From Clostridiales bacterium 1_7_47FAA (GTDB lineage: Bacteria; Bacillota; Clostridia; Lachnospirales; Lachnospiraceae): a DNA stretch of 64,000 nt. Below the pieces are notes generated by a model. It was given only the letters and a program-made list of their open reading frames with translations, was not told the origin of the DNA and did not search any database. Position 1 is the stretch's first letter. Each line of letters opens with the position of its first letter. Shown piece after piece: positions 50,786 to 58,863 of the stretch. The stretch lies in contig DS990263.1 in assembly GCA_000155435.1 (NCBI GenBank), positions 360,300 through 424,299 of the forward strand. The letters run 5' to 3'. A program made the translations under genes and the position numbers.

Positions 50786-50814
50786 TTGACAATCCGTCTG
50801 ATATCCCCTATAAT
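50786..50814 (+). promoter_or_regulatory. Sigma-A promoter of the his operon
   Basis: A perfect TTGACA (50786-50791), a 17-base spacer and a perfect TATAAT (50809-50814): the strongest promoter match in the window. Confidence 0.9.
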
Positions 50815-50825
50815 AATACAATCAC

Positions 50826-50873
50826 GTTATCGAATTAGCACTTTACTACGAAAAAGTGAAGGCGAACGATAAC
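50826..50873 (+). other. Hairpin at the 5' end of the his leader
   Basis: GTTATCG (50826-50832) pairs with CGATAAC (50867-50873), and inside it CACTTT (50839-50844) pairs with AAAGTG (50853-50858). It starts within a few bases of the predicted transcription start. There is no T-run and no His codon cluster, so neither a plain attenuator nor a T-box fits. Confidence 0.5.
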
Positions 50874-50942
50874 AAAGGCTGCAGGTATAATGATGCAGAT
50901 GCAATGGCAAAAGCCAAAGAATATGATAAAAGAGGATGGGAC

Positions 50943-52211
50943 ATGATGGCAGGAAAGAACCGTTTAATCCACACCCCGGAAGGCGTGAGGGACAGTTACA
51001 ATGCGGAGTGCAGAAAGAAACTGGCGGTGCAGGATAAGATATTGAACACCTTATACCTGTACGGCTATGAGCATATACAGACGCCCAGCTTTGAATATTT
51101 CGACATATTCAGCAAGGACAGGGGAAGCGTGTCGGACCGGGAGATGTTCAAGTTTTTTGACCGGGATAATAATACCCTGGTGCTCCGCCCGGATATGACC
51201 CCGGCCGTTGCAAGGTGTGTCGCCAAATATTTCATGGATGATGACATGCCGCTGCGTCTCTGCTACCTGGAGCGCACCTTTAAGAACAACAGCAGCTACC
51301 AGGGAAGGCTCAAGGAGAGGGCCGAGATGGGGGCCGAGCTTATCGGGGATGATTCTGCCGACGGGGACGCCGAGATGATTGCCATGGTCATCGACAGCCT
51401 GAAGGCGGCGGGCCTTAAGGAATTTCAGGTGGAACTGGGACAGGTGGCATTTTACCGCAGCCTTTTGGAAGAAGCGGGGTTCAGTGAGGAAGTGGAAGAG
51501 GAGCTGAACCAGCTGGTGGAGAATAAGAATGACTTTGGCGTGGCTGAACTGCTTAAGGGCCAGGATATTGATGAGGGCTTAAAGCAGGTGTTCTTGAAAC
51601 TGCCGGAGCTGTTTGGTTCCCTGGAACAGATTGTCCAGGCAAGGAAGCTGACATCCTCCCCCAAGGCCCTGGCTGCCATTGAACGGCTGGAGCAGGTCCA
51701 TGCCATCCTTCAAAGCTATGGACTGGCGGATTATGTGTCCTATGATCTGGGGATGCTCAGCAAGTATCATTATTATACGGGAATTATTTTCAAGGCATAT
51801 ACATATGGGACAGGGGATTATATTGTCACCGGAGGCCGTTATGATAAGCTTCTGGTCCAGTTTGGCAAGGATACGCCTGCCGTCGGCTTCGCCATTGTGG
51901 TGGACCAGGTCATGGCGGCCCTGTCCAGACAGCAGATAGATACGCCTGTGACCCTGGTGAACACGGTTATCCTCTATGAAGCCCCGGCCAGGGATAACGC
52001 CATACGCCTGGGCCGTTATTTTAAGGAAAAGGGCCTTGCCGTCCAGTCCATGAAGCGGCGGCAGGATAAGAGCCTGGAAGATTACAGGGACATGACGCTG
52101 GGGCGCCACATGAGGAACCTCCTGTATCTGAAGGATGACGGCCGGGTGGTCACTGCCATGGATATGGTGAACGGCAGTGCGGATGAGATTCCCATTGAGG
52201 CGTATGAGTAA
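50943..52211 (+). CDS. hisZ: ATP phosphoribosyltransferase regulatory subunit
   Basis: HisZ is a catalytically dead histidyl-tRNA synthetase homologue that forms a complex with the short HisG and makes it active and histidine-sensitive. The protein (about 422 residues) has class II synthetase-like motifs: TPEGVRDSYN, QTPSFEYFDIFSKDRG, LRPDMTPAVARCVAKYF and YLERTFKN, followed by GRYDKLLVQFGKDTPAVGFA. The last about 80 residues match the anticodon-binding-like region. The frame opens at 50856, but AGAGG seven bases before ATG 50943 is the best site. It leads the operon and pairs with the short HisG that follows. Confidence 0.94.
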   Translation: MMAGKNRLIHTPEGVRDSYNAECRKKLAVQDKILNTLYLYGYEHIQTPSFEYFDIFSKDRGSVSDREMFKFFDRDNNTLVLRPDMTPAVARCVAKYFMDDDMPLRLCYLERTFKNNSSYQGRLKERAEMGAELIGDDSADGDAEMIAMVIDSLKAAGLKEFQVELGQVAFYRSLLEEAGFSEEVEEELNQLVENKNDFGVAELLKGQDIDEGLKQVFLKLPELFGSLEQIVQARKLTSSPKALAAIERLEQVHAILQSYGLADYVSYDLGMLSKYHYYTGIIFKAYTYGTGDYIVTGGRYDKLLVQFGKDTPAVGFAIVVDQVMAALSRQQIDTPVTLVNTVILYEAPARDNAIRLGRYFKEKGLAVQSMKRRQDKSLEDYRDMTLGRHMRNLLYLKDDGRVVTAMDMVNGSADEIPIEAYE

Positions 52212-52241
52212 GAATTGAATTATCGGAGGGCTTGAAGGCAG

Positions 52242-52889
52242 ATGAGATATTTAACAATAGCACTGGCAAAGGGCAGGCTGGCCAAAAAGGCCATGGAACT
52301 GTTTGAGGCAATCGGTATTTCCTGTGACGAGATGAAGGATAAGGATTCCAGGAAGCTGATATTTGTAAATGAGGAGCTGGGGATCCGTTTCTTCCTGGCC
52401 AAAGCCAATGATGTGCCCACTTACGTGGAATATGGGGCGGCGGATATAGGTATCGTGGGCAAGGACACCATCCTGGAGGAGGGGCGCAAGCTCTACGAGG
52501 TCATGGACCTGGGGATGGGCAGGTGCAGGATGTGCGTGTGCGGTCCTGAATCGGCAAAGGAGAGCTTAAGGCATCATGAGCTGATACGCGTGGCCACCAA
52601 GTATCCTAATATTGCAAAGGATTATTTTTATAACCAGAAGTATCAGACCGTGGAGATCATCAAGCTGAACGGTTCCATTGAACTGGCACCCATCGTGGGG
52701 CTGTCAGAGGTAATCGTGGATATCGTGGAGACCGGCTCTACCCTCAGGGAGAACGGCCTGGCCGTTCTGGAGGAGGTATGCAGCCTGTCCGCCCGCATGG
52801 TGGTGAACCAGGTGAGCATGAAGACGGAGAACGGGCGTATCACGAAGATAATCAAGGATTTCCAGGCACTGCTTAAGGAGGATAATTAA
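52242..52889 (+). CDS. hisG: ATP phosphoribosyltransferase, short form
   Basis: HisG condenses ATP with PRPP, the first step of histidine synthesis. The 215-residue short form lacks the C-terminal regulatory domain and therefore needs HisZ, which is encoded just upstream. Signatures are [19 protein letters not shown] near the start, [52 protein letters not shown] (PRPP loop) and the usual C-terminal helix. It abuts hisD (stop and start adjacent). Confidence 0.97.
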   Translation: MRYLTIALAKGRLAKKAMELFEAIGISCDEMKDKDSRKLIFVNEELGIRFFLAKANDVPTYVEYGAADIGIVGKDTILEEGRKLYEVMDLGMGRCRMCVCGPESAKESLRHHELIRVATKYPNIAKDYFYNQKYQTVEIIKLNGSIELAPIVGLSEVIVDIVETGSTLRENGLAVLEEVCSLSARMVVNQVSMKTENGRITKIIKDFQALLKEDN

Positions 52890-54182
52890 ATGAGAATCAT
52901 AACATTAGACGATGCATCCATGAAGAATATCCTGGCTGACATGCTCAGACGCGACCCGAACAACTATGACAGCTATACAAAGACCGTGGAAGCGATTGTG
53001 GAAAATGTAAAGAACCGCAGGGATGAGGCCGTGTTTGAGTATACAAGGGAATTTGACCATGCGGACCTGGATGCATCCAACATCCGGGTGACACAGGAAG
53101 AGATAGGAGAGGCCATGGCCCAGGTGGACGAAGGCCTTCTTGCAGTCATGAAAAAGTCCATGGACAATATCCGCCGTTACCACGAAAAGCAGAAGAGGAA
53201 CAGCTGGTTTGACGCCCAGCCAGATGGCACCATACTGGGCCAGAAGGTGACGGCCCTTGAGAGCGTGGGCGTTTATGTGCCGGGGGGCAAGGCGGCCTAT
53301 CCGTCCTCTGTGCTGATGAATATCATACCGGCCGAGGTTGCAGGGGTAAAGCGGATTGTCATGGTGACCCCGCCGGGGAAGGACGGGAAGGTGAATCCTG
53401 TCACCCTCACAGCCGCCCATCTGGCAGGCGCCACCGAGGTGTATAAGGTGGGCGGGGCCCAGGCAGTGGCAGCCCTTGCCTTCGGCACCCAGTCCATACC
53501 CAGGGTCAATAAGATTGTGGGACCGGGCAATATCTTTGTTGCCCTTGCCAAGAAGGCTGTGTACGGCCATGTGAGCATTGACAGCATTGCAGGCCCCAGC
53601 GAGATCCTGGTGATTGCGGATGACAGCGCCAATCCGCGCTTTGTGGCTGCCGACCTTTTAAGCCAGGCCGAGCATGATGAGCTGGCAAGCGCCATATTGG
53701 TGACCACCAGCATGGAGCTTGCTAAGAAGGTGTCGGATGAGGTGGATGGTTTCCTGAAGGTATTATCCAGAAGCGATATCATTGCAAAGTCCCTGGATAA
53801 TTACGGGTATATCCTGGTTGCGGATACCATGGAAAAGGCGGTGGAGACAGCCAACAATATTGCGCCCGAGCATCTTGAGATTGTAACGGCCAATCCCTTT
53901 GAGGTCATGACGAAGATCCAGAACGCGGGGGCCATCTTCATCGGCGAATACAGCAGCGAACCCTTGGGGGATTACTTCGCTGGACCGAACCATATCCTGC
54001 CCACCAACGGGACAGCCAAATTCTTCTCGCCTCTTGGAGTGGATGACTTCATCAAGAAATCCAGCATCATTTACTACTCCAGGGAGGCGCTTGAGAAGGC
54101 TCATAAGGATATTGAATTGTTTGCGGAGTCCGAACACCTGACCGCACATGCCAATTCCATCCGGGTACGGTTCGAACCATAG
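52890..54182 (+). CDS. hisD: Histidinol dehydrogenase
   Basis: HisD oxidises histidinol to histidine in two NAD-dependent steps using zinc. The 430-residue protein shows SVGVYVPGGKAAYPSSVLMN, VGGAQAVAALAFGTQSIPRV, GPGNIFVALAKKAVYG, DSIAGPSEILVIAD and SQAEHDELASAILVT, which contain the zinc ligands (Gln/His) and the catalytic Glu/His region further on (APEHLEI and EPLGDYFAGPNHILPT). It starts at the base after the hisG stop codon. A G-rich tandem repeat separates it from hisB. Confidence 0.97.
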   Translation: MRIITLDDASMKNILADMLRRDPNNYDSYTKTVEAIVENVKNRRDEAVFEYTREFDHADLDASNIRVTQEEIGEAMAQVDEGLLAVMKKSMDNIRRYHEKQKRNSWFDAQPDGTILGQKVTALESVGVYVPGGKAAYPSSVLMNIIPAEVAGVKRIVMVTPPGKDGKVNPVTLTAAHLAGATEVYKVGGAQAVAALAFGTQSIPRVNKIVGPGNIFVALAKKAVYGHVSIDSIAGPSEILVIADDSANPRFVAADLLSQAEHDELASAILVTTSMELAKKVSDEVDGFLKVLSRSDIIAKSLDNYGYILVADTMEKAVETANNIAPEHLEIVTANPFEVMTKIQNAGAIFIGEYSSEPLGDYFAGPNHILPTNGTAKFFSPLGVDDFIKKSSIIYYSREALEKAHKDIELFAESEHLTAHANSIRVRFEP

Positions 54183-54237
54183 GCTTAATGCCTGTTTTTT
54201 GGAATTGGGTGTGAACGCGCTTCATGATACCGGGGCA

Positions 54238-54300
54238 GGGGTCCTGGTCGGGGGTCCTGGGTGGGATTCCTGGTATGGGTTCCTGGGTGGGGTTCCCGGA
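54238..54300 (+). repeat. 13-bp G-rich tandem repeat between hisD and hisB
   Basis: Five units of about 13 bases with consensus GGGGTCCTGGGTG run from 54238 to 54300; the TCC/TTCC cores recur at exactly 13-base steps. The spacer also has a short AGGC/GCCT stem with a T6 run (54181-54200). Several G-runs could form quadruplexes. Confidence 0.7.
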
Positions 54301-54346
54301 CGGCGCCAGGTATCGTCAAGCCACATGAAATTAGGAGGGATATATG

Positions 54347-54934
54347 ATGGAAAGGACGGCCGTGGTAACACGGAATACAAAAGAAACAGAAATCCAGATA
54401 AGCCTTAACCTGGATGGGAGCGGGAACGCGGATATCCAGACAGGCATCGGATTCTTTGACCATATGCTGAACAGTTTTGCCCGTCACGGGTTCTTTGACC
54501 TGACCGTAAAGGTGAAGGGGGACCTGGAAGTGGATAATCACCACACCATTGAGGATACCGGGATTGTCCTGGGACAGGCGATTAAACAGGCTGTGGGGGA
54601 TAAAAAAGGGATTGTGCGCTATGGTTCCCAGATCCTCCCCATGGATGAATCCCTGGTCCTGTGCGCCCTGGATCTGTGCGGCAGGCCGTATCTGGTCTAT
54701 GATCTGGACCTGGACCGTGAAAAAGTAGGGGATTTGGAGACAGAGATGGTCCGGGAATTCTTCTATGCCATTTCCTATGCAGCAGAAATGAACCTGCACA
54801 TCAGGCAGATGGCAGGCATGAACAACCACCATATCATTGAAGCTGCCTTTAAGGCATTTGCAAAGGCCCTGGACAGTGCGGTTGCAGCAGAGCCAAGACT
54901 TACAGGCGTGCTCTCCACCAAAGGAAGCCTTTAG
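54347..54934 (+). CDS. hisB: Imidazoleglycerol-phosphate dehydratase
   Basis: HisB removes water from imidazole glycerol phosphate using two metal ions. The 195-residue monofunctional enzyme carries the characteristic His/Glu metal motifs: TGIGFFDHMLNSFARHGFFDL, DNHHTIEDTGIVLG and later NNHHIIEAAFKAFAKAL. It has no fused histidinol phosphatase domain. ATG 54344 and 54347 are adjacent; AGGAGGG spacing slightly favours the second. It is followed within 15 bases by the unknown membrane protein gene. Confidence 0.96.
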   Translation: MERTAVVTRNTKETEIQISLNLDGSGNADIQTGIGFFDHMLNSFARHGFFDLTVKVKGDLEVDNHHTIEDTGIVLGQAIKQAVGDKKGIVRYGSQILPMDESLVLCALDLCGRPYLVYDLDLDREKVGDLETEMVREFFYAISYAAEMNLHIRQMAGMNNHHIIEAAFKAFAKALDSAVAAEPRLTGVLSTKGSL

Positions 54935-54948
54935 GAAGGAGGCCGGCA

Positions 54949-55950
54949 GTGGGAGAAGGGACACCGGCAGGGGAAGGGATGGCAGGAGGCCATGTCCTGT
55001 CCAAAAAGATGATTGGCCTGGTATACGGGAATAGAAAGCTTATGGCGGGAATCCTGCTGCTGATATTAGGATTGTCTTCTGCCCTGGCCGGACTGATGCT
55101 GGACCAGGAGGCCAGAAGGGGATACAGGGAGGAACAGAACCTCGCGGTTCCCTTTGATACCAGTGAACCGGGTGGATACAGCTATGTCAGGCTGCAGTAT
55201 CTGACGGATAGTTTTGCGGAACACGTAAAATCAGAAGAGAATTATTATTACGGGTTTGATTTTATGTTCAGGCCCTACATCATTTCCATGAAAGGCCATA
55301 TGCCTGAGAACCTGATGGCCCTCATGGACTATACATATGGGGATGGGCTTTCTGAGCCACCTCCTGCAGTGGATGTATGCGGCTATGGAAGACCCATTGT
55401 GCCGGAAATGCTTGGATACGCAAGGGAGTACTACAGCCAGCTGTGGGAGGAAACCCAGCTGCCCATTACCATGGAGGATCTGACCCAGATAGTGGGGAAC
55501 TATTATCTGGACACGGTTCCCAGAACCTACCTGGAGCAATATCCCTGGTCCGTCCTGTTCTATTTGATTCCGGCATTCATACTGGTTCTTGGCGGGAACC
55601 GGCTGTTCCGGTACTTCAGGGGACTGAAGGCCCAACGTGCGGGCCTGTTTGGAAGGCCGGAGGAGCTTAGGGCGGCGGACCTGGAACTGCAGCACACGGA
55701 TGAGGCCGTCAAAGGCAGCCGCGTTTACCTGACAGAGCATTTCATCGTGACATCCTTTTACCGGTTTGATGTGATTCCATACACCTTCGTTGACCGGATG
55801 GAGGCCAGCGGGGGATTTGTGATTGCCGTCACCAGGGATGGGTATGCACATATCGTGTCAGGCGGCAGGCATGGGGGACAGATTCTTGGGATGCTTCAAA
55901 AGAAACTGGGGCAGGCAATGCCGGACACATACGGGCAGGCAGGACAATAA
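54949..55950 (+). CDS. Unknown two-helix membrane protein inside the his operon
   Basis: A 333-residue protein with one membrane helix near residues 34-52 (KLMAGILLLILGLSSALAG) and a second near 203-220 (VLFYLIPAFILVLGG), an external domain of about 150 residues between them rich in Tyr, Glu and Pro, and a C-terminal cytoplasmic domain of about 100 residues with EHFIVTSFYRFDVIPYTFVDR and a YcxB/PH-like feel. No known motif is seen. AAGGAGG six bases before GTG 54949 makes the start firm. It stands between hisB and hisA, where hisH would often be. Its role in histidine synthesis, if any, is unknown; it may have been picked up by the operon. Confidence 0.65.
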   Translation: MGEGTPAGEGMAGGHVLSKKMIGLVYGNRKLMAGILLLILGLSSALAGLMLDQEARRGYREEQNLAVPFDTSEPGGYSYVRLQYLTDSFAEHVKSEENYYYGFDFMFRPYIISMKGHMPENLMALMDYTYGDGLSEPPPAVDVCGYGRPIVPEMLGYAREYYSQLWEETQLPITMEDLTQIVGNYYLDTVPRTYLEQYPWSVLFYLIPAFILVLGGNRLFRYFRGLKAQRAGLFGRPEELRAADLELQHTDEAVKGSRVYLTEHFIVTSFYRFDVIPYTFVDRMEASGGFVIAVTRDGYAHIVSGGRHGGQILGMLQKKLGQAMPDTYGQAGQ

Positions 55951-55969
55951 AAAGAAAGAGGAGAAATCA

Positions 55970-56689
55970 ATGCAGTTATATCCGGCAATAGACATGAAGG
56001 ACGGACAGTGTGTCCGTTTAAGGCAGGGAGAATTTAAGGACATTACCGTGTATTCGGATGCGCCCTGGAAGGTGGCGGCCTGGTGGCAGGCGCAGGGAGC
56101 TACCTTCCTGCACCTGGTGGACCTGGATGGCGCCCTGGCAGGCCATTCTGTCAACGAAGAAGCCATCAGGAAGATTGTGGACCATGTGTCCATACCCATA
56201 GAGATAGGCGGCGGAATCCGCTCAGAGGAGGCAGTCCGCGGCATGCTTGACCTGGGGGTGAAACGGGTAATCATCGGGACCAAGGCAGTGGAGCATCCTG
56301 AATTCCTTGAAGAGATGGTCGGTAAATTCGGGGAAGACGCCATTGTGGCCGGTGTGGATGCCAGGAACGGAATGGTGGCGGTGGAGGGCTGGGAAAAGGT
56401 CAGCTCCATGACTGCCAGTGAATTATGCCTTAAGATGAAAGGCTATGGCGTAAAGCATATTGTGTACACTGACATATCCAGGGATGGGATGCTGTCCGGC
56501 CCCAATGTAAAGGCCACAAAACGTCTGACCGATGACACGGGACTTGACATCATAGCATCCGGCGGGGTATCCTGTATGCAGGACCTGAAGGAACTGCATG
56601 AGGCGGGAATCAGGGGAGCAATCATTGGAAAGGCCCTTTATGAAAACAGGATTGATCTGAAGGAAGCCGTAATGCTTTATGAAAACTAG
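55970..56689 (+). CDS. hisA: ProFAR isomerase HisA
   Basis: HisA isomerises ProFAR to PRFAR, a TIM-barrel reaction using two aspartates. The 240-residue protein starts MQLYPAIDMKDGQCVRLRQG with the first catalytic Asp in AIDMKDG; HLVDLDGALAG, IEIGGGIRSEEAVR and VYTDISRDGMLSGPN (second catalytic Asp) follow, then IIASGGVSCMQDL and the phosphate-binding GIRGAIIGKALY. The frame opens at 55823 inside the upstream gene, but GAGGAGA before ATG 55970 gives the true start. The hisIE fusion follows 12 bases later. Confidence 0.96.
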   Translation: MQLYPAIDMKDGQCVRLRQGEFKDITVYSDAPWKVAAWWQAQGATFLHLVDLDGALAGHSVNEEAIRKIVDHVSIPIEIGGGIRSEEAVRGMLDLGVKRVIIGTKAVEHPEFLEEMVGKFGEDAIVAGVDARNGMVAVEGWEKVSSMTASELCLKMKGYGVKHIVYTDISRDGMLSGPNVKATKRLTDDTGLDIIASGGVSCMQDLKELHEAGIRGAIIGKALYENRIDLKEAVMLYEN

Positions 56690-56701
56690 GAGATACATAC
56701 T

Positions 56702-58015
56702 ATGACGGATTACAAAAAGCTGATATTAGGATTTGGCGTAAAGGATGGCAGGGCATATACCTGGGACGGACGGACCGTGTACGGCAGCCCTCTGGCAGTA
56801 CTTGCAAGGCAGGGGTGCGACAACGGGGCGGACGAGGTGCTGATATATGACCATTCTGAAAGCGATGAGGACCACGAGTCCGTAATCGGCATCATGAAGG
56901 AAACAGCCAGGACAATCGATGAGCCCATACTGGTAGGCGGCCGTGTAAGACGCCTGGAGGATGTGAAAAAGTATCTTTATGCAGGTGCAAGCGCGGTCTT
57001 TCTGGATGTGGGCCGGGAAGATAATGTGGACATGATGAAGGAGGCCGCGGACCGTTTTGGAAGGGAAAAGATATATGCCTATCTCCCCAACGTATCCTAT
57101 ATCCCCAGGATGGAGGAGTATGCGCAGCTTGGCGCATCCGTGATGATTGTCAGGACCTCTGCCCAGGTCCCATCCTTACAGGAACTGGGGGAAATCGGCG
57201 AGGGCGGACATGGGACACTGATATTCTGCGGCGGCCACGACTCCATCCAGGACATGGCCGGCGAGTTGAAAATCCATTTCGGCTGTCCCCAGGTCCAGGG
57301 CGCTGTCCTTACCCTTCAGGAAGGAAAAACAGGCTCCTGCATGGAGATGAAACAGATATTAAAAAGCGCAGGCATATCAACGGATACCTTTGAGAGCGCC
57401 GTGTCATGGAATGATTTCAAGCTGAACAGCGACGGGCTTATCCCTGTCATCGTACAGGATTACAAAAGCCTGGAGGTTCTGATGCTGGCCTATATGGACG
57501 AGGAGGCATTCCAGGCAACCCTGACCACCGGGAAGATGACCTATTACAGCAGGAGCCGCAGGAAACTATGGCTTAAGGGCGAAACCAGCGGACATTACCA
57601 GTATGTGAAGTCCCTGAAGATAGACTGCGACAATGACACCATCCTTGCCACGGTAAAACAGGTAGGGGCAGCCTGCCACACCGGAAACAGGAGCTGTTTC
57701 TACACCACCCTGGCGGAAAAGGAATACAAGGAAACCAATCCGCTGAAGGTATTTGAGGATGTCTACCATGTCATCCTGGACCGGAAGGAACATCCAAAGG
57801 AAGGTTCCTACACCAACTACCTGTTTGACAAGGGAATCGACAAAATCCTTAAAAAGCTGGGTGAGGAAGCCACGGAAATCATCATAGCGGCCAAGAACCC
57901 GGACCCGGAGGAAATCAAATATGAGATATCGGATTTCCTGTATCATATGATGGTGTTAATGGCTGATAAAGGTGTTACATGGGAAGAAATAACAGAGGAG
58001 CTTGCGAACCGGTAG
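56702..58015 (+). CDS. hisIE: HisIE with an inactive HisF-like N-terminal domain
   Basis: A 437-residue fusion. Residues about 235-330 are HisI (phosphoribosyl-AMP cyclohydrolase) with [19 protein letters not shown] and [13 protein letters not shown] zinc motifs, and about 345-430 are HisE (phosphoribosyl-ATP pyrophosphatase) with [14 protein letters not shown] and [13 protein letters not shown]. The first about 225 residues resemble a HisF/HisA barrel ([30 protein letters not shown]), but the catalytic Asp of the CLDVKDG motif is replaced by Gly (G12), and the second catalytic region is gone. The domain is probably structural or a partner-binding module. HisH, HisF and HisC are not in the window. 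Confidence 0.93.
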   Translation: MTDYKKLILGFGVKDGRAYTWDGRTVYGSPLAVLARQGCDNGADEVLIYDHSESDEDHESVIGIMKETARTIDEPILVGGRVRRLEDVKKYLYAGASAVFLDVGREDNVDMMKEAADRFGREKIYAYLPNVSYIPRMEEYAQLGASVMIVRTSAQVPSLQELGEIGEGGHGTLIFCGGHDSIQDMAGELKIHFGCPQVQGAVLTLQEGKTGSCMEMKQILKSAGISTDTFESAVSWNDFKLNSDGLIPVIVQDYKSLEVLMLAYMDEEAFQATLTTGKMTYYSRSRRKLWLKGETSGHYQYVKSLKIDCDNDTILATVKQVGAACHTGNRSCFYTTLAEKEYKETNPLKVFEDVYHVILDRKEHPKEGSYTNYLFDKGIDKILKKLGEEATEIIIAAKNPDPEEIKYEISDFLYHMMVLMADKGVTWEEITEELANR

Positions 58016-58031
58016 GGGGATGTTGGGAGAG

Positions 58032-58073
58032 GCAGAGGGAGTGTGACGTAGGTTACGCAGCCTCTGCTTTTTT
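58032..58073 (+). terminator. Terminator of the his operon
   Basis: GCAGAGG (58032-58038) pairs with CCTCTGC (58061-58067) around a partly paired interior, followed by six T. Confidence 0.82.
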
Positions 58074-58082
58074 GTGTTCTCC

Positions 58083-58337
58083 GGAGGAATGGGCGGGGGA
58101 CAGGCAGGGGGACGGTTCCTGGTTCCGGGGGCATGGCCTGCTAACTCAAAAAGACGCCGGAAACAGGGCACCGCGCGCCAACTACCGAAGAAATCTTCAT
58201 GATTTTTCGTCCGTGGGCGCTCTGCACTCGGGCTTGGAAGCCCTCCCTCGGCCCTGTTTCCGCCGCCTTTTTGAGCAAGCAGACCAAGCCCCCTCCACAA
58301 GGAACCGTCCCCCTGCCTGTCCCCCGCCCATTCCTCC
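58083..58337. repeat. Hairpin element B with perfect 38-bp arms
   Basis: A perfect 38-bp inverted repeat (58083-58120 and 58300-58337) contains GGGGGACAGGCAGGGGGACG and ends in GGTTCC-type sequence. Inside, 58145-58169 pairs with 58251-58275 (23 of 25 bases), so the entire 255 bp fold into one long hairpin. It encodes nothing. The gene-free stretch 58016-58863 holds the his terminator, this element, element C and the promoter of the next gene. Confidence 0.8.
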
Positions 58338-58478
58338 TGCCAAGGTTCCTGAAGAGGCCGCTGAGCCTTCCGCCATCTGCCATCTAAACCCCAAAAAGAC
58401 AAATTTAAAAGACAGCCCGATACTTTTCAATTCCCGGCCCGATTTAAGTGGTATAGAAGGGAATATAAAACGTAGCGG

Positions 58479-58713
58479 GTGAGCGGGATGGGGATGGGGG
58501 AGATGGATGCATCTACAGGACCGTGCTGGACTTAGGGTGTGGGGAGGGGCGCTAAGAGGCTGGCGCCATTGTCTGAGCCCGATACCAAAATACCTGGTAG
58601 AAGACCAGGCGCGAGTTTTGGCAGCCAGCCTCTTGTCCAGCGCCGGTTGCCACACCCTTAGACCAGCTAGGTCCGCAGCCCGCGTCCATCTCCCCCATCC
58701 CCATTCCGCTCAC
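58479..58713. repeat. Long structured hairpin element, copy C
   Basis: A 29-bp inverted repeat (58479-58507 and 58685-58713; one pair is G-U on the plus strand) encloses a core homologous to copy A (10569-10800): GATGCATCTACAGGA, GAGGCTGGCGCC, TTGTCTGAGCCC, GATACCAAAAT, GCGCGAGTTTTGG and GCCTCTTGTCC. Within it, GAGGCTGGC pairs with GCCAGCCTC, CCAAAA with TTTTGG, and CCTGGT with ACCAGG. The right flank ACGGATGCACCTCC is also shared with copy A. Confidence 0.8.
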
Positions 58714-58774
58714 GAACGGATGCACCTCCCCCTTCTCCCCTTATATTCCCCCTAAAATCCCCCAAAACCCATCA

Positions 58775-58803
58775 TTGAGTTTTTGATACCACTATGTTAA
58801 AAT
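58775..58803 (+). promoter_or_regulatory. Sigma-A promoter of the EAL/kinase operon
   Basis: TTGAGT (58775-58780), a 17-base spacer and TAAAAT (58798-58803), 60 bases before the gene. Confidence 0.72.
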
Positions 58804-58863
58804 AAAATGGATTAATTATCTATATTTCATACCATTTATATCCTAAAGAAGAGGAGTAAAGTT

